A stretch of 33,779 bases of DNA, from assembly GCF_024609215.1 (NCBI RefSeq), contig NZ_JANIPD030000008.1, positions 1 through 33,779 on the forward strand, written 5' to 3'. This DNA is from Curtanaerobium respiraculi. GTDB lineage: Bacteria; Actinomycetota; Coriobacteriia; Coriobacteriales; Eggerthellaceae. Below the pieces are notes generated by a model. It saw only the letters and a program-made list of their open reading frames with translations, made no database searches and was not told the origin of the DNA. Of this stretch, positions 1 through 5,810 are shown one piece after another (position 1 is the stretch's first letter; every line of letters starts with the position of its first letter). The position numbers were made by a program, and so were the translations under genes.

Positions 1-2
1 CA

Positions 3-149
3 TTCGCGGCACTCGCGCTCGCGTGGCTGCTCGCGTCGAATGCCCTGGGCACGACCTATGTGAACCTCCTGCTGGTGCAGGTTGCCCTCGCGGTCATCTT
101 CAGCGCGGCGTCGACGTACGTCTTGGATCGACATCTCGACTTGGAATAG
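3..149 (+). CDS. C-terminal end of an integral membrane protein (ABC-2 permease-like), partial
   Basis: An open frame enters from the left edge and stops at TAG 147-149, giving 48 residues. It holds two hydrophobic stretches (FALALAWLLASNALG and VNLLLVQVALAVIFSAAST) followed by a short charged tail ending DRHLDLE. A last transmembrane helix followed by a short polar tail ending in 'LDL' resembles ABC-2 type permeases, such as those exporting peptides or drugs. That is a resemblance in pattern only; the fragment is too short for a family call. The start lies outside the window. Confidence 0.5.
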   Translation, partial: FAALALAWLLASNALGTTYVNLLLVQVALAVIFSAASTYVLDRHLDLE

Positions 150-152
150 CTC

Positions 153-622
153 CATCCCGTGCGAATCCCCGTGACCAACTCGCGAGGAGAGGGCGACTGC
201 GTCGCGCGCATCCTGGTTGAGTTCGGCTAGGCCAGGGAGCTCGACGAGGGGGTGCAGCGCATATACGACGAGATGGCGAGTTTCTTCCTGCATGAGCCCG
301 TCTTCTCGGAGCCGAACGGCGCCTCGGTGCGGCTCACGCTCGAGAACAGCGCAATCTCATGCGTCCTGCGCCGGGGCGACTCGATTGCGAGCGACCTCGG
401 CGAGGACGTGGTCGGCACCCTGGGCGAGTACGAGCTCGCCGCCCTCCAGTACGTGTACGGGAGGGAAGGTTGACGGCCAGGGAGCTCGCCGACCATCTCG
501 GCCGCAGCGCCAAGGCGGTGCGCACGGCGCTGAAGTCCATGGTGGAGAAGGAGATTCTGGACTGGCACGGCAACATCGCTCACGACCCGTTGCAGTACTA
601 CTCCCTACATGGATTCGAGTAG
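153..622 (+). pseudogene. Decayed AlbA_2/HATPase_c_4 family regulator, C-terminal part
   Basis: Conceptual translation gives the C-terminal half of the AlbA_2-type regulators (Schlafen-AlbA_2 plus HATPase_c_4 plus winged helix), the family of the intact gene at 1203. The stretch VARILVEFG at 201-227 is followed by an in-frame TAG (228-230). The frame then resumes with ARELDEGVQRIYDEM, the usual 'G.GI.RI..EM' segment, and PVFSEPNGASVRLTLEN. It ends at TGA 471-473. The winged-helix tail (LTARELADHLGRSAKAVRTAL and onwards, to TAG 620-622) is in another frame, so there is also a frameshift near 470. The N-terminal half is missing. A nonsense codon plus a frameshift make it a pseudogene. Confidence 0.75.
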
Positions 623-636
623 AACCGGCCCGCCCT

Positions 637-1012
637 CACGGCAGCGCGGGCATGCGCGCCCTATCTTCGCGGCAAAGCGCGTTTATGGGCGTCTTCACGC
701 GCTTGGGCGGCTTGCGGTAGTCGCAGACGTTGCGGGTCACGAGCTCTGCGGCCATGCCCCATTTGGCGCCCGCTTCAAAAGGCGGAAGGGCTTGGCCACG
801 CTTTTGGGCGCGTAGCCGTCGGCGGTCATGCTCGCCGTCCATCCCTCCACATCCGCGATCGCGAGGGGCGACATCGGTGTGCTTCCCAGGTAGCGGCACG
901 TGGGCGCGGTCTCGGATCGGTCGCCGCCACAGTGGAGGGCTCTATGACGCCGGAGGCTTCCTTGTGGCGCAGGAACGCGTCCATGAACCACCGCAGCGTC
1001 ATGCCGGCGACG
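637..1012 (-). pseudogene. Decayed tyrosine integrase, N-terminal/core-binding part
   Basis: Pieces in different minus-strand frames match consecutive segments of the intact integrase at 5797-7080: TLRWFMDAFLRHKEASG and IEPSTV (compare SLRDFMASFMRHKEGSG and IEPSTV there), then MTADGYAPKS and FRLLK, then KPPKRVKT and INAL (the latter nearly identical). At least two frameshifts are needed to join them. The catalytic C-terminal domain is absent; the fragment ends about 15 bp from the end of the decayed AlbA_2 gene that lies in the opposite orientation. It is a relic of a second integrative element of the same family. Confidence 0.8.
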
Positions 1013-1109
1013 GCACTCCCACTTACGTAGCCGGCTGCGTACCGCCAGAAGGGCGGCCCGTGCGACCTGTGGACTCCGCGTCTCCCGCCTCCACGCTCTG
1101 AGGGGAAGG

Positions 1110-1175
1110 AACTTCGGAATCTCACTTCCGAAGTTTCTTCCGAAGTTGCCTCCGAAGTTCCGAAGTTGATAGAAT
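1110..1175 (+). promoter_or_regulatory. Operator array and promoter of the AlbA_2 regulator gene
   Basis: TTCCGAAGTT or a close form occurs at 1126-1135, 1138-1147, 1151-1159 and 1158-1167, and inverted (AACTTCGGAA) at 1110-1119. The inverted copy and the first direct copy form a perfect 10-bp inverted repeat with a 6-nt spacer. A possible -35 (TTGCCT, 1146-1151) and -10 (TAGAAT, 1170-1175) with 18-bp spacing lie within and just after the boxes. Autoregulation by the downstream gene is an inference. Confidence 0.65.
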
Positions 1176-1202
1176 GTCGCCTGACCAAGTAAGGAGGGCG
1201 CT

Positions 1203-2600
1203 ATGGAGAAAGAGGCGCTGGGGAGCGCGCTCGACGCGGGCGAGGGAGCCCAGGTTGAGTTCAAGCGCTGCGGCTCGCTTCCGGGCCACGACGTTTTCGA
1301 GACCATCTGCTCGTTCGCCAACCACTTCGGCGGTAGCATCTATCTCGGCGTGACCGACAAGGGCGAGGTCGAGGGCGTCGGCGGGCGCTCCCTGGAGTTA
1401 CAGCGCAACATCGCGAGCGTAGTGCGCAACCCCAGCTCCTTCAAGCCGTCGCCCGTGGTCGGGTTCGACGAGGGCACGCTGGACGGAAAGGCGGTTCTCA
1501 GGGTGTGGGTGCCCGAGGGCCCGGAGCTCTACCGTTACAAAGGCGTCATCTACGACCGCGTCGCCGACGCCGACGTGAGGGTGGACGCCACGGCGCAGAT
1601 AGCGGCGCTTGCCGTGCGCAAGCAGCAGCTCTACACCGAGGGCCACATCTTCCCGCACCTGAGCAGGCAGGACCTGCGCGACGACCTCATAGCCCGCGCC
1701 AGGCGGATGGCCGCCGTGCGCAGGCCGGGGCATCCCTGGGCCTCGATGTCGGACGATGAGCTCCTGCGAAGCTCCCGCCTCTGGGGCCGCGACGCCCAGA
1801 CGGGGGAAGAGGGCTACAACCGCGCCTGCGTGCTTCTGCTCGGCACCGACGAGGCGATTCTCTCATGCTGCCCGGCCTACCGCACGGACGCCGTCTTCTC
1901 CCGGGGCGGGGCCGACCGCTACGACGACCGCGAGCTCGTGGCCACGAACCTGCTCGACTCCTACGACAGGCTCATGGCCTTCTGCCGGAAGCACGTGGAC
2001 GACCCGTTTGTGCTCGAGGGCGACGCGCGGGTGAGTGCCCGCGACATCGTGTGCCGCGAGCTCGTGGCCAACACCCTGGTGCATCGCGAGTACCTGAGCC
2101 CCGTCCCCGCTCGTCTCACGATAGACGGGCGGGGCATAGAGACCCTCAATGCGAGCAAGCCCGCCTTCGAGGGAAGGCTCGACCCCGGTAATCTCATGCC
2201 CGTGCCCAAGAACCCGGTAATCGCCAACTTCTTCCTGCAGGTGGGGCTCTGCGAACAGCTGGGAAGCGGCACGCGCAACCTCTACGAGTACGCGCCGATG
2301 CTCTTCGGCTCCCGACCCATGCTCGAGGAAGGGCAGGTGTTCAGGGCCTTCGTGGCGGACGAGCGAAGGGCCGCGTCCGATGCTGCGGATGCCGCCAGCG
2401 CATCGTTCACGGGGGTGGATGCCATTATCATGGATTTGCTGTCGGAGTCGGAGACCGTCACGTCCCGCGAGGTCGCGCAAGCCGCGGGAGTCACGGTCAG
2501 GACTGCCAATGAGCACCTGAGAAAGCTGGTCGGAGAGGGCCTGCTCGAGGCACAAGGGTCGACCAACCGCCGCAGGTACGTTCGCATGGCGAAAAGGTAG
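1203..2600 (+). CDS. AlbA_2 domain / HATPase_c_4 putative transcriptional regulator
   Basis: This 465-residue protein belongs to the family annotated as 'ATP-binding/AlbA_2 domain-containing protein'. The N-terminal AlbA_2 domain (about residues 10-130) has the family pattern 'E.K.....' (VEFKRCGS), then 'CSFANHFGGSIYLGV.D.G'. The central GHKL-like region has RELVANTLVHREY (about residues 288-300) and, later, GLCEQLGSGTRNLYEY. A winged helix occupies the last 65 residues (VTSREVAQAAGVTVRTANEH). The start is set by AAGGAGG at 1191-1197, six nt before ATG. These proteins are known as putative DNA-binding regulators often carried on mobile elements; the target is unknown. The box array just upstream suggests self-regulation. 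The gene looks intact, unlike its decayed relative at 153-622. Confidence 0.85.
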   Translation: MEKEALGSALDAGEGAQVEFKRCGSLPGHDVFETICSFANHFGGSIYLGVTDKGEVEGVGGRSLELQRNIASVVRNPSSFKPSPVVGFDEGTLDGKAVLRVWVPEGPELYRYKGVIYDRVADADVRVDATAQIAALAVRKQQLYTEGHIFPHLSRQDLRDDLIARARRMAAVRRPGHPWASMSDDELLRSSRLWGRDAQTGEEGYNRACVLLLGTDEAILSCCPAYRTDAVFSRGGADRYDDRELVATNLLDSYDRLMAFCRKHVDDPFVLEGDARVSARDIVCRELVANTLVHREYLSPVPARLTIDGRGIETLNASKPAFEGRLDPGNLMPVPKNPVIANFFLQVGLCEQLGSGTRNLYEYAPMLFGSRPMLEEGQVFRAFVADERRAASDAADAASASFTGVDAIIMDLLSESETVTSREVAQAAGVTVRTANEHLRKLVGEGLLEAQGSTNRRRYVRMAKR

Positions 2601-2611
2601 GAGCCGGCGGC

Positions 2612-2639
2612 GTCGCGGGAGCGATGAGCTTCCCGCGAC
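2612..2639. repeat. GC-rich hairpin downstream of the AlbA_2 gene
   Basis: The perfect 9-bp inverted repeat GTCGCGGGA / TCCCGCGAC is separated by 10 nt and begins 12 nt after the stop at 2600. There is no T-run after it, so it may be a weak or factor-assisted terminator. Apart from it, nothing is recognisable between 2601 and 2741. Confidence 0.5.
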
Positions 2640-2741
2640 CCATCGCAGTGCTATTCTATCCATGGGTCCAAGTAGGTTCGAGCAAAATCGGTCGATCTGC
2701 GGGGCTCGTGAGCCCGAGTGGGCCTGATCAGGCTCTTGCCC

Positions 2742-2810
2742 CTACATCCACCTGAGCGCAATGCGCGCTATCGCCTTGGTCACCCGCAGCAGCTCTCTAA
2801 GCGCCCGCAT
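2742..2810 (-). CDS. 22-residue cationic amphipathic micro-protein, copy 2
   Basis: A 22-codon ORF starts with ATG at 2810 and stops with TAG at 2742. It begins MRALRELLRV and ends LRWM, with basic residues at positions 2, 5, 9, 12, 16 and 20, the spacing of an amphipathic helix. It overlaps the last 14 nt of the collapsed integrase (stop at 2797), and AAGGAGG within the integrase codons KEAG serves as its ribosome binding site. Length, overlap and basic positions match the copy behind the intact integrase (5742-5810). Function is unknown: a membrane-active peptide, a leader peptide, or conserved non-coding DNA are all possible. Confidence 0.5.
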   Translation of the reverse strand: MRALRELLRVTKAIARIALRWM

Positions 2811-2966
2811 TGCCGGCCTCCTTCGCCTTGGCCATTTCCAGCAACGCTTCCAGCTGTCCCACGGCGAACATGCCGGCCACCTTCTCAGCCGCTCGCCTGT
2901 CGCTTCCCCGCGCCTTCTCATGCCCCTGCTCGCGTACCTCAGCCTTCCTCCTAGGTGGTTTTCCAC
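2797..2966 (-). pseudogene. Collapsed integrase: 5' end fused to 3' end
   Basis: Minus-strand sequence near 2966 encodes ENHLGGRLRYASRGMRRRG, matching the start region of the intact integrase (ENSLGGDMDTRYTSRS plus LRRRR) including the AGGAGG site. In another frame the gene ends with FAVGQLEALLEMAKAKEAG, matching FSADQLRAMLAAAEEKEAG at the intact integrase C-terminus. The roughly 370 residues between are gone. An internal deletion of an integrase gene that kept promoter, start and tail is the simplest reading. The retained tail carries the start of the overlapping micro-ORF. Confidence 0.65.
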
Positions 2967-2998
2967 AGCACCGCCGGATCACGTATCGGGATTTTGCG

Positions 2999-3040
2999 GA
3001 CCATCATAGGACCAGCAAGCGAACCAGCAAAAACCAGCAA
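2999..3040. repeat. Short direct repeats (ACCAGCAA) upstream of the collapsed integrase
   Basis: ACCAGCAA occurs at 3011-3018, 3023-3030 and 3033-3040, with a related GACCATCA at 2999-3006. They are 10-12 bp apart, in front of the 5' end of the collapsed integrase. The intact integrase has a similar array (GACCACCA) in the same place. They may be integrase or excisionase arm sites or an operator. Nothing else is recognised from 3041 to 3155. Confidence 0.55.
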
Positions 3041-3155
3041 ATCGCTCGAAAAACGGGAGAACACAAGAAGTCACGGCATGGCATCTGAGAGCATCGTCTC
3101 GGCTGTTCACGGGCGTAAAATCTCCATCTTTTCTGCGCGCGGAGACATAGGACGA

Positions 3156-3420
3156 AACGCCCTGTATGCGCTGCGGGGAACCCGCAGGCGGTCGACGGGA
3201 ACACGTTCGACGGCACGGAGGCGGCGCCCGTCGGAGCCTTGACACAGAAGGCCGCGTCGGCCGAGCCCGCCAAATGCGAGACGGCCTCGGCGGAGGCCAC
3301 GGGGGTCACGCCCGCAAAGGCCGATCGGACGGCGGCAGGTGCGTCCTCCCTTCCGCAGACCGGGGACCAGCCGGCGCCCTCACCGCGGGCCTGCGCCTCC
3401 ACCGGAGGTAGGGACGGGCC
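3156..3420 (+). pseudogene. Remnant of an LPXTG cell-wall-anchored protein
   Basis: One plus-strand frame reads AAGNPQAVDGNTFDGTE, then an Ala/Thr/Lys-rich linker, then SLPQTGDQ near 3350-3370. LPQTG is a sortase recognition motif. The hydrophobic segment and basic tail expected after it are only partly visible in the neighbouring frame (AGALTAGLRLHRR, ending at 3411), so a frameshift lies just after the motif and the membrane anchor is shortened. No signal peptide or N-terminal domain is present. It reads as the 3' end of a lost surface protein. Confidence 0.5.
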
Positions 3421-3424
3421 GTGA

Positions 3425-3734
3425 CGGTTGGTCATCCCCCTGTCGCTTGCGTCTGCAGGGACAGTCACATGAGCGGGACAGCATTGCCGACCTAGGCTGG
3501 AGCGCGCGACCCTCGTATCCACCCCTGTATCCAGAGTAAGACCCGCCTAGCCTAGAGCCGAGCGGATGCGCCTTCAATCGCGCCGGCATGCGGCTTGGCC
3601 CGAGCGACCAGCACGGCCGGTAGCGGCGTAGCGTGCATACGGCTTCAGGCTGGAAAGTGCTGCTGTCGATTTGAGCTGATCCGAGAAAGGGCGTCTGCCC
3701 CGATCCCGAAGGCCCGGGGCAGACGCTTTGGGGC
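3425..3734. other. Stretch without a recognisable gene, with a strong hairpin
   Basis: No supported coding region is seen. The stretch contains a 12-bp perfect inverted repeat (GCGTCTGCCCCG at 3691-3702 and its complement at 3715-3726, loop 12 nt), just beyond the end of the minus-strand YraN-like gene. It may be that gene's terminator, although the following T-run on the minus strand is short and interrupted. Confidence 0.5.
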
Positions 3735-4087
3735 CTACCTCCCGTCGTTGAGGACGTTCTTGTGGTGGCGAAGGAGGGCCTTCTCGGAGCCCGTCACCAA
3801 AAGACTCACGATGTCGTAGCGGATGCTGGTGAGGCCCCCACCTCAGACTCGGCGAGGTACGCCGCCGCGATGCGCTCGAAGCGCTCCTGATCTGGCTCCT
3901 CCTTGGGTATGCCGTGGCCCCCGCACTTGGTGGCGGCGTCCACGAAGACGAGCTCCCCGCCGTCCATGGCGATGAAGTCGATGCCGTCCGAGCCGTGCGC
4001 CCAGCCCTCCTCCAGGACCTCGATGCCCCTGTGCTTCAGGTACGCGCGGATCGCCTCGTGCGACCTCTCGTCGATGCTCTTTCCCAT
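3735..4087 (-). pseudogene. YraN/UPF0102-like nuclease-fold protein with a frameshift
   Basis: The start is ATG 4087, with GAGGAGG upstream. The first 80 or so residues fit the YraN family (restriction-endonuclease-like fold): RSHEAIRAYLKHRGIEVLEEGW, then GSDGIDFIA and GELVFVDAATK, in the places of the usual GEIDLIA and LVFVEVK. The frame as written ends early at 3806. The next frame continues with LTSIRYDIVSLLVTG and ALLRHHKN to TAG at 3735. Adding one base to the run of five G on the coding strand (plus-strand C run 3835-3839) restores one frame. The lesion may be real or a sequencing error. The usual Glu of VEVK is Asp-Ala-Ala here, so activity is doubtful. Confidence 0.7.
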
Positions 4088-5690
4088 GGCTATCTGCCTC
4101 CTCGTGTCGGGGCCCGCCCCCTTGGCGCGCCTTGCGGGGCGGATGGCGCCTGCGGGAAAGCGGCAGTGCAAGGGGTAAAGCGAAACGCGGATGCACCCGA
4201 GTCTTCCGAGGGGCGCCCCGTGCCCGTCGGAAAAGTTTTCGCGGCCCTTGCGCGACAGCGACCGTGGGCGAGTCTTCGCTCCCAAGGCGAGACGGGGCGG
4301 AGGGCGTGCGCGGAGGCCGCCCGTGGGAATGCGGCGATGAGGTTGTGGCGAGGCGTTGCGTGCCTGTTTGCCGGGGCGTGTGGTGGAGGCGAGGTTGTGC
4401 TGGCCGGCTGCTGTCGGCTTCGCTGGACGACGGGGTGCTCGCGTAGGTGCTGTGCGACGTGCGGTGGCCATGCCCATGAGGTGCCCGGATGCTTCGCGCC
4501 GTCATGGCATGCCCGCTGGGGCGTGTGGAGGTCTCGACGTCCGTCATGGCGTTGTGACCAGTGGCGGGTTGAGAAGGCTGCTCCGTCACCACGCCGATCG
4601 TCCCTACGGGAGGTGGGCCCATGCGGCTGTCCTTGCCTTCGGGTTCGGGGCAGGGTGGATTGCAGACGAAAAGGCAAGGTAACGGGTACAATTCGTGCCC
4701 GTTACGCCTATTGCCGTGCTGCTCTAAGGTCGCAATTTGCGACCTTAGAGCTAGAGACCTCATTTTTAACTTGCCAAGCGCGGCGACAATCGAGCCAATG
4801 ACGGCGGAGTCCTCAAGCTTGGCGATGGCAAAGCTCCTCTTGCCGGCGTCCTTCAGCGACGCACCAATCAGGTAGCCCTCGGTACCGTCCAGGACGAGGA
4901 AGCGGTCGTGGAACGAGGCCGTGTGCCTGACCTCGAGCTTCGGGTACTGTGCGTTGAAGGTCTCGACGTCGCGCTCGGTGAGGCTGGTCTTGGGGTGCGT
5001 CCACATGGTGACGGAGACGCCCGGCTGCTTCTTGGCGAGGATGTTGAGCGTCCCCGTGTCCACGTAGCCGTCGACAAGGACGATTTCGCTTTCGGCCCTC
5101 TGCACGAGCGAGACCAAGAGCTCGAATGCGTCGTAGACCCGTCCCTCGAAGAAGACCTTCTGGCTCGGCGCCTCGTGCGCTCCCATGTAGTCGAAGACGC
5201 GCTCGAAGCGCTCGTCGGTCGAACGCTCTAGGCTGTCCAGCCTGTGGTCGATGCTCCTGATCTGCTCGAACATATGGGCGTTGTCTGCGATGAAGTGGCG
5301 CATCTCGACGAAGGCGTCCATGATGCGCACGCTCACGTCGACAGCCGTGTCGCTGCGCAATACGGCGGAGAGCATCGACACGCCCTGCTCAGTGAAGACG
5401 CGCGGAGGCTTTCGCCTGCCACCCCAGCTCCCAGATCTTGAAATCACAGATTGTGATTTCAAGATCTCCGACTCCTCGTTTGTGAGCCTGAAGCAGAAGC
5501 GTTCTGGGAAGCGACCCGGATTTCTTGTGGCTGCCTGATTGATCGCCCTCGTCTCAACGCCATACAGTTCGGCAAGGTCGCTGTCGAGCATGACCTGCTG
5601 GCCACGCACGGTGTAGATCATGTCCCTGATTCCCGCGTCGCTTGAGAACGCGATTGATGCTTCTGTCTTGGAAGGTTCTTTATCGGGCAT
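3843..5690 (-). CDS. ORF6N-domain DNA-binding protein fused to a phospholipase-D-like domain
   Basis: The start is ATG 5690, with AAAGG nine nt upstream. Residues 22-115 are an ORF6N domain (IYTVRGQQVMLDSDLAELYGV, then NPGRFPERFCFRLTNEE, SWGGRRKPPRVFTEQGVSML), found in phage and mobile-element regulators. Residues 185-300 form a PLD-like domain seen in this family (VDGYVDTGTLNILAKK, then FHDRFLVLDG with H261, R263 and D268). Homology ends near residue 308 (GSIVAALGKLK). The frame then stays open to 3843 through low-complexity sequence, so the original stop has probably been lost and only about 4740-5690 is meaningful. It lies 51 nt after the micro-ORF that follows the integrase and may share its transcript. 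A perfect palindrome sits inside the ORF6N domain codons. Confidence 0.75.
   Translation of the reverse strand: MPDKEPSKTEASIAFSSDAGIRDMIYTVRGQQVMLDSDLAELYGVETRAINQAATRNPGRFPERFCFRLTNEESEILKSQSVISRSGSWGGRRKPPRVFTEQGVSMLSAVLRSDTAVDVSVRIMDAFVEMRHFIADNAHMFEQIRSIDHRLDSLERSTDERFERVFDYMGAHEAPSQKVFFEGRVYDAFELLVSLVQRAESEIVLVDGYVDTGTLNILAKKQPGVSVTMWTHPKTSLTERDVETFNAQYPKLEVRHTASFHDRFLVLDGTEGYLIGASLKDAGKRSFAIAKLEDSAVIGSIVAALGKLKMRSLALRSQIATLEQHGNRRNGHELYPLPCLFVCNPPCPEPEGKDSRMGPPPVGTIGVVTEQPSQPATGHNAMTDVETSTRPSGHAMTARSIRAPHGHGHRTSHSTYASTPSSSEADSSRPAQPRLHHTPRQTGTQRLATTSSPHSHGRPPRTPSAPSRLGSEDSPTVAVAQGPRKLFRRARGAPRKTRVHPRFALPLALPLSRRRHPPRKARQGGGPRHEEADSHGKEHRREVARGDPRVPEAQGHRGPGGGLGARLGRHRLHRHGRRGARLRGRRHQVRGPRHTQGGARSGALRAHRGGVPRRV
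4088..4721. other. GC-rich stretch without an independent gene
   Basis: The only long open frame here is the minus-strand read-through of the ORF6N gene, which translates as low-complexity Pro/Arg/Ser/His-rich sequence unlike a folded protein. Other frames are no better. No RNA gene or known repeat is recognised. It is probably inserted or decayed DNA between the ORF6N gene and the YraN-like gene. Confidence 0.5.
4722..4750. repeat. Perfect palindrome at the 3' end of the ORF6N gene
   Basis: CTCTAAGGTCGCAA and its exact complement are separated by a single base (14-bp arms). Read in the ORF6N frame it encodes ALRSQIATLE, which resembles the segment of the ORF6N domain encoded by the other palindrome (ILKSQSVIS). 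It could be an operator, a terminator without T-run, or a displaced copy of the ORF6N palindrome. Confidence 0.7.
5433..5467. repeat. Perfect intragenic palindrome in the ORF6N gene
   Basis: AGATCTTGAAATCACA and its exact complement flank three bases (16-bp arms, 35 bp in all). It covers codons 75-86 of the ORF6N protein (EILKSQSVISRS), between the DNA-binding fold and the SWGGRR motif. A 16-bp perfect inverted repeat in a GC-rich gene, and itself AT-rich, is not expected by chance. Confidence 0.9.
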
Positions 5691-5741
5691 GGCCGTAGCC
5701 TTTCTGTGCGAACCGTTGATGCGATTTCATCAAGCGCGCGC

Positions 5742-5810
5742 TCACATCCATCGCGAGACGGCGCGGAAGAGCCAGCGCGCGAAGCGCCAGACGAGCCTAA
5801 AGACGCCCAT
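5742..5810 (-). CDS. 22-residue cationic amphipathic micro-protein, copy 1, coupled to the integrase
   Basis: The 22-codon ORF runs from ATG 5810 to TGA 5742. It begins MGVFRLVWRF and ends VSRWM, with Arg at 5, 9, 12, 16 and 20 and Trp/Phe/Leu/Val on the other faces. It starts within the last 14 nt of the integrase gene in a different frame, with AAGGAGG (integrase codons) six nt before the ATG, a geometry typical of translational coupling. Three related copies occur in the window. No family is recognised. It may be a small membrane peptide or toxin, a regulatory leader, or DNA conserved for another reason such as recombination. Confidence 0.55.
   Translation of the reverse strand: MGVFRLVWRFARWLFRAVSRWM

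Noticed and set aside
3691-3726. Riboswitch-like structure
   Set aside because: Only a simple 12-bp hairpin at gene ends is seen, with no conserved aptamer features.
3843-5690. Reading the 615-codon frame as a genuine long three-domain fusion protein
   Set aside because: After about residue 308 the sequence is low-complexity and overlaps the YraN-like gene in another frame; the stop was most likely lost.
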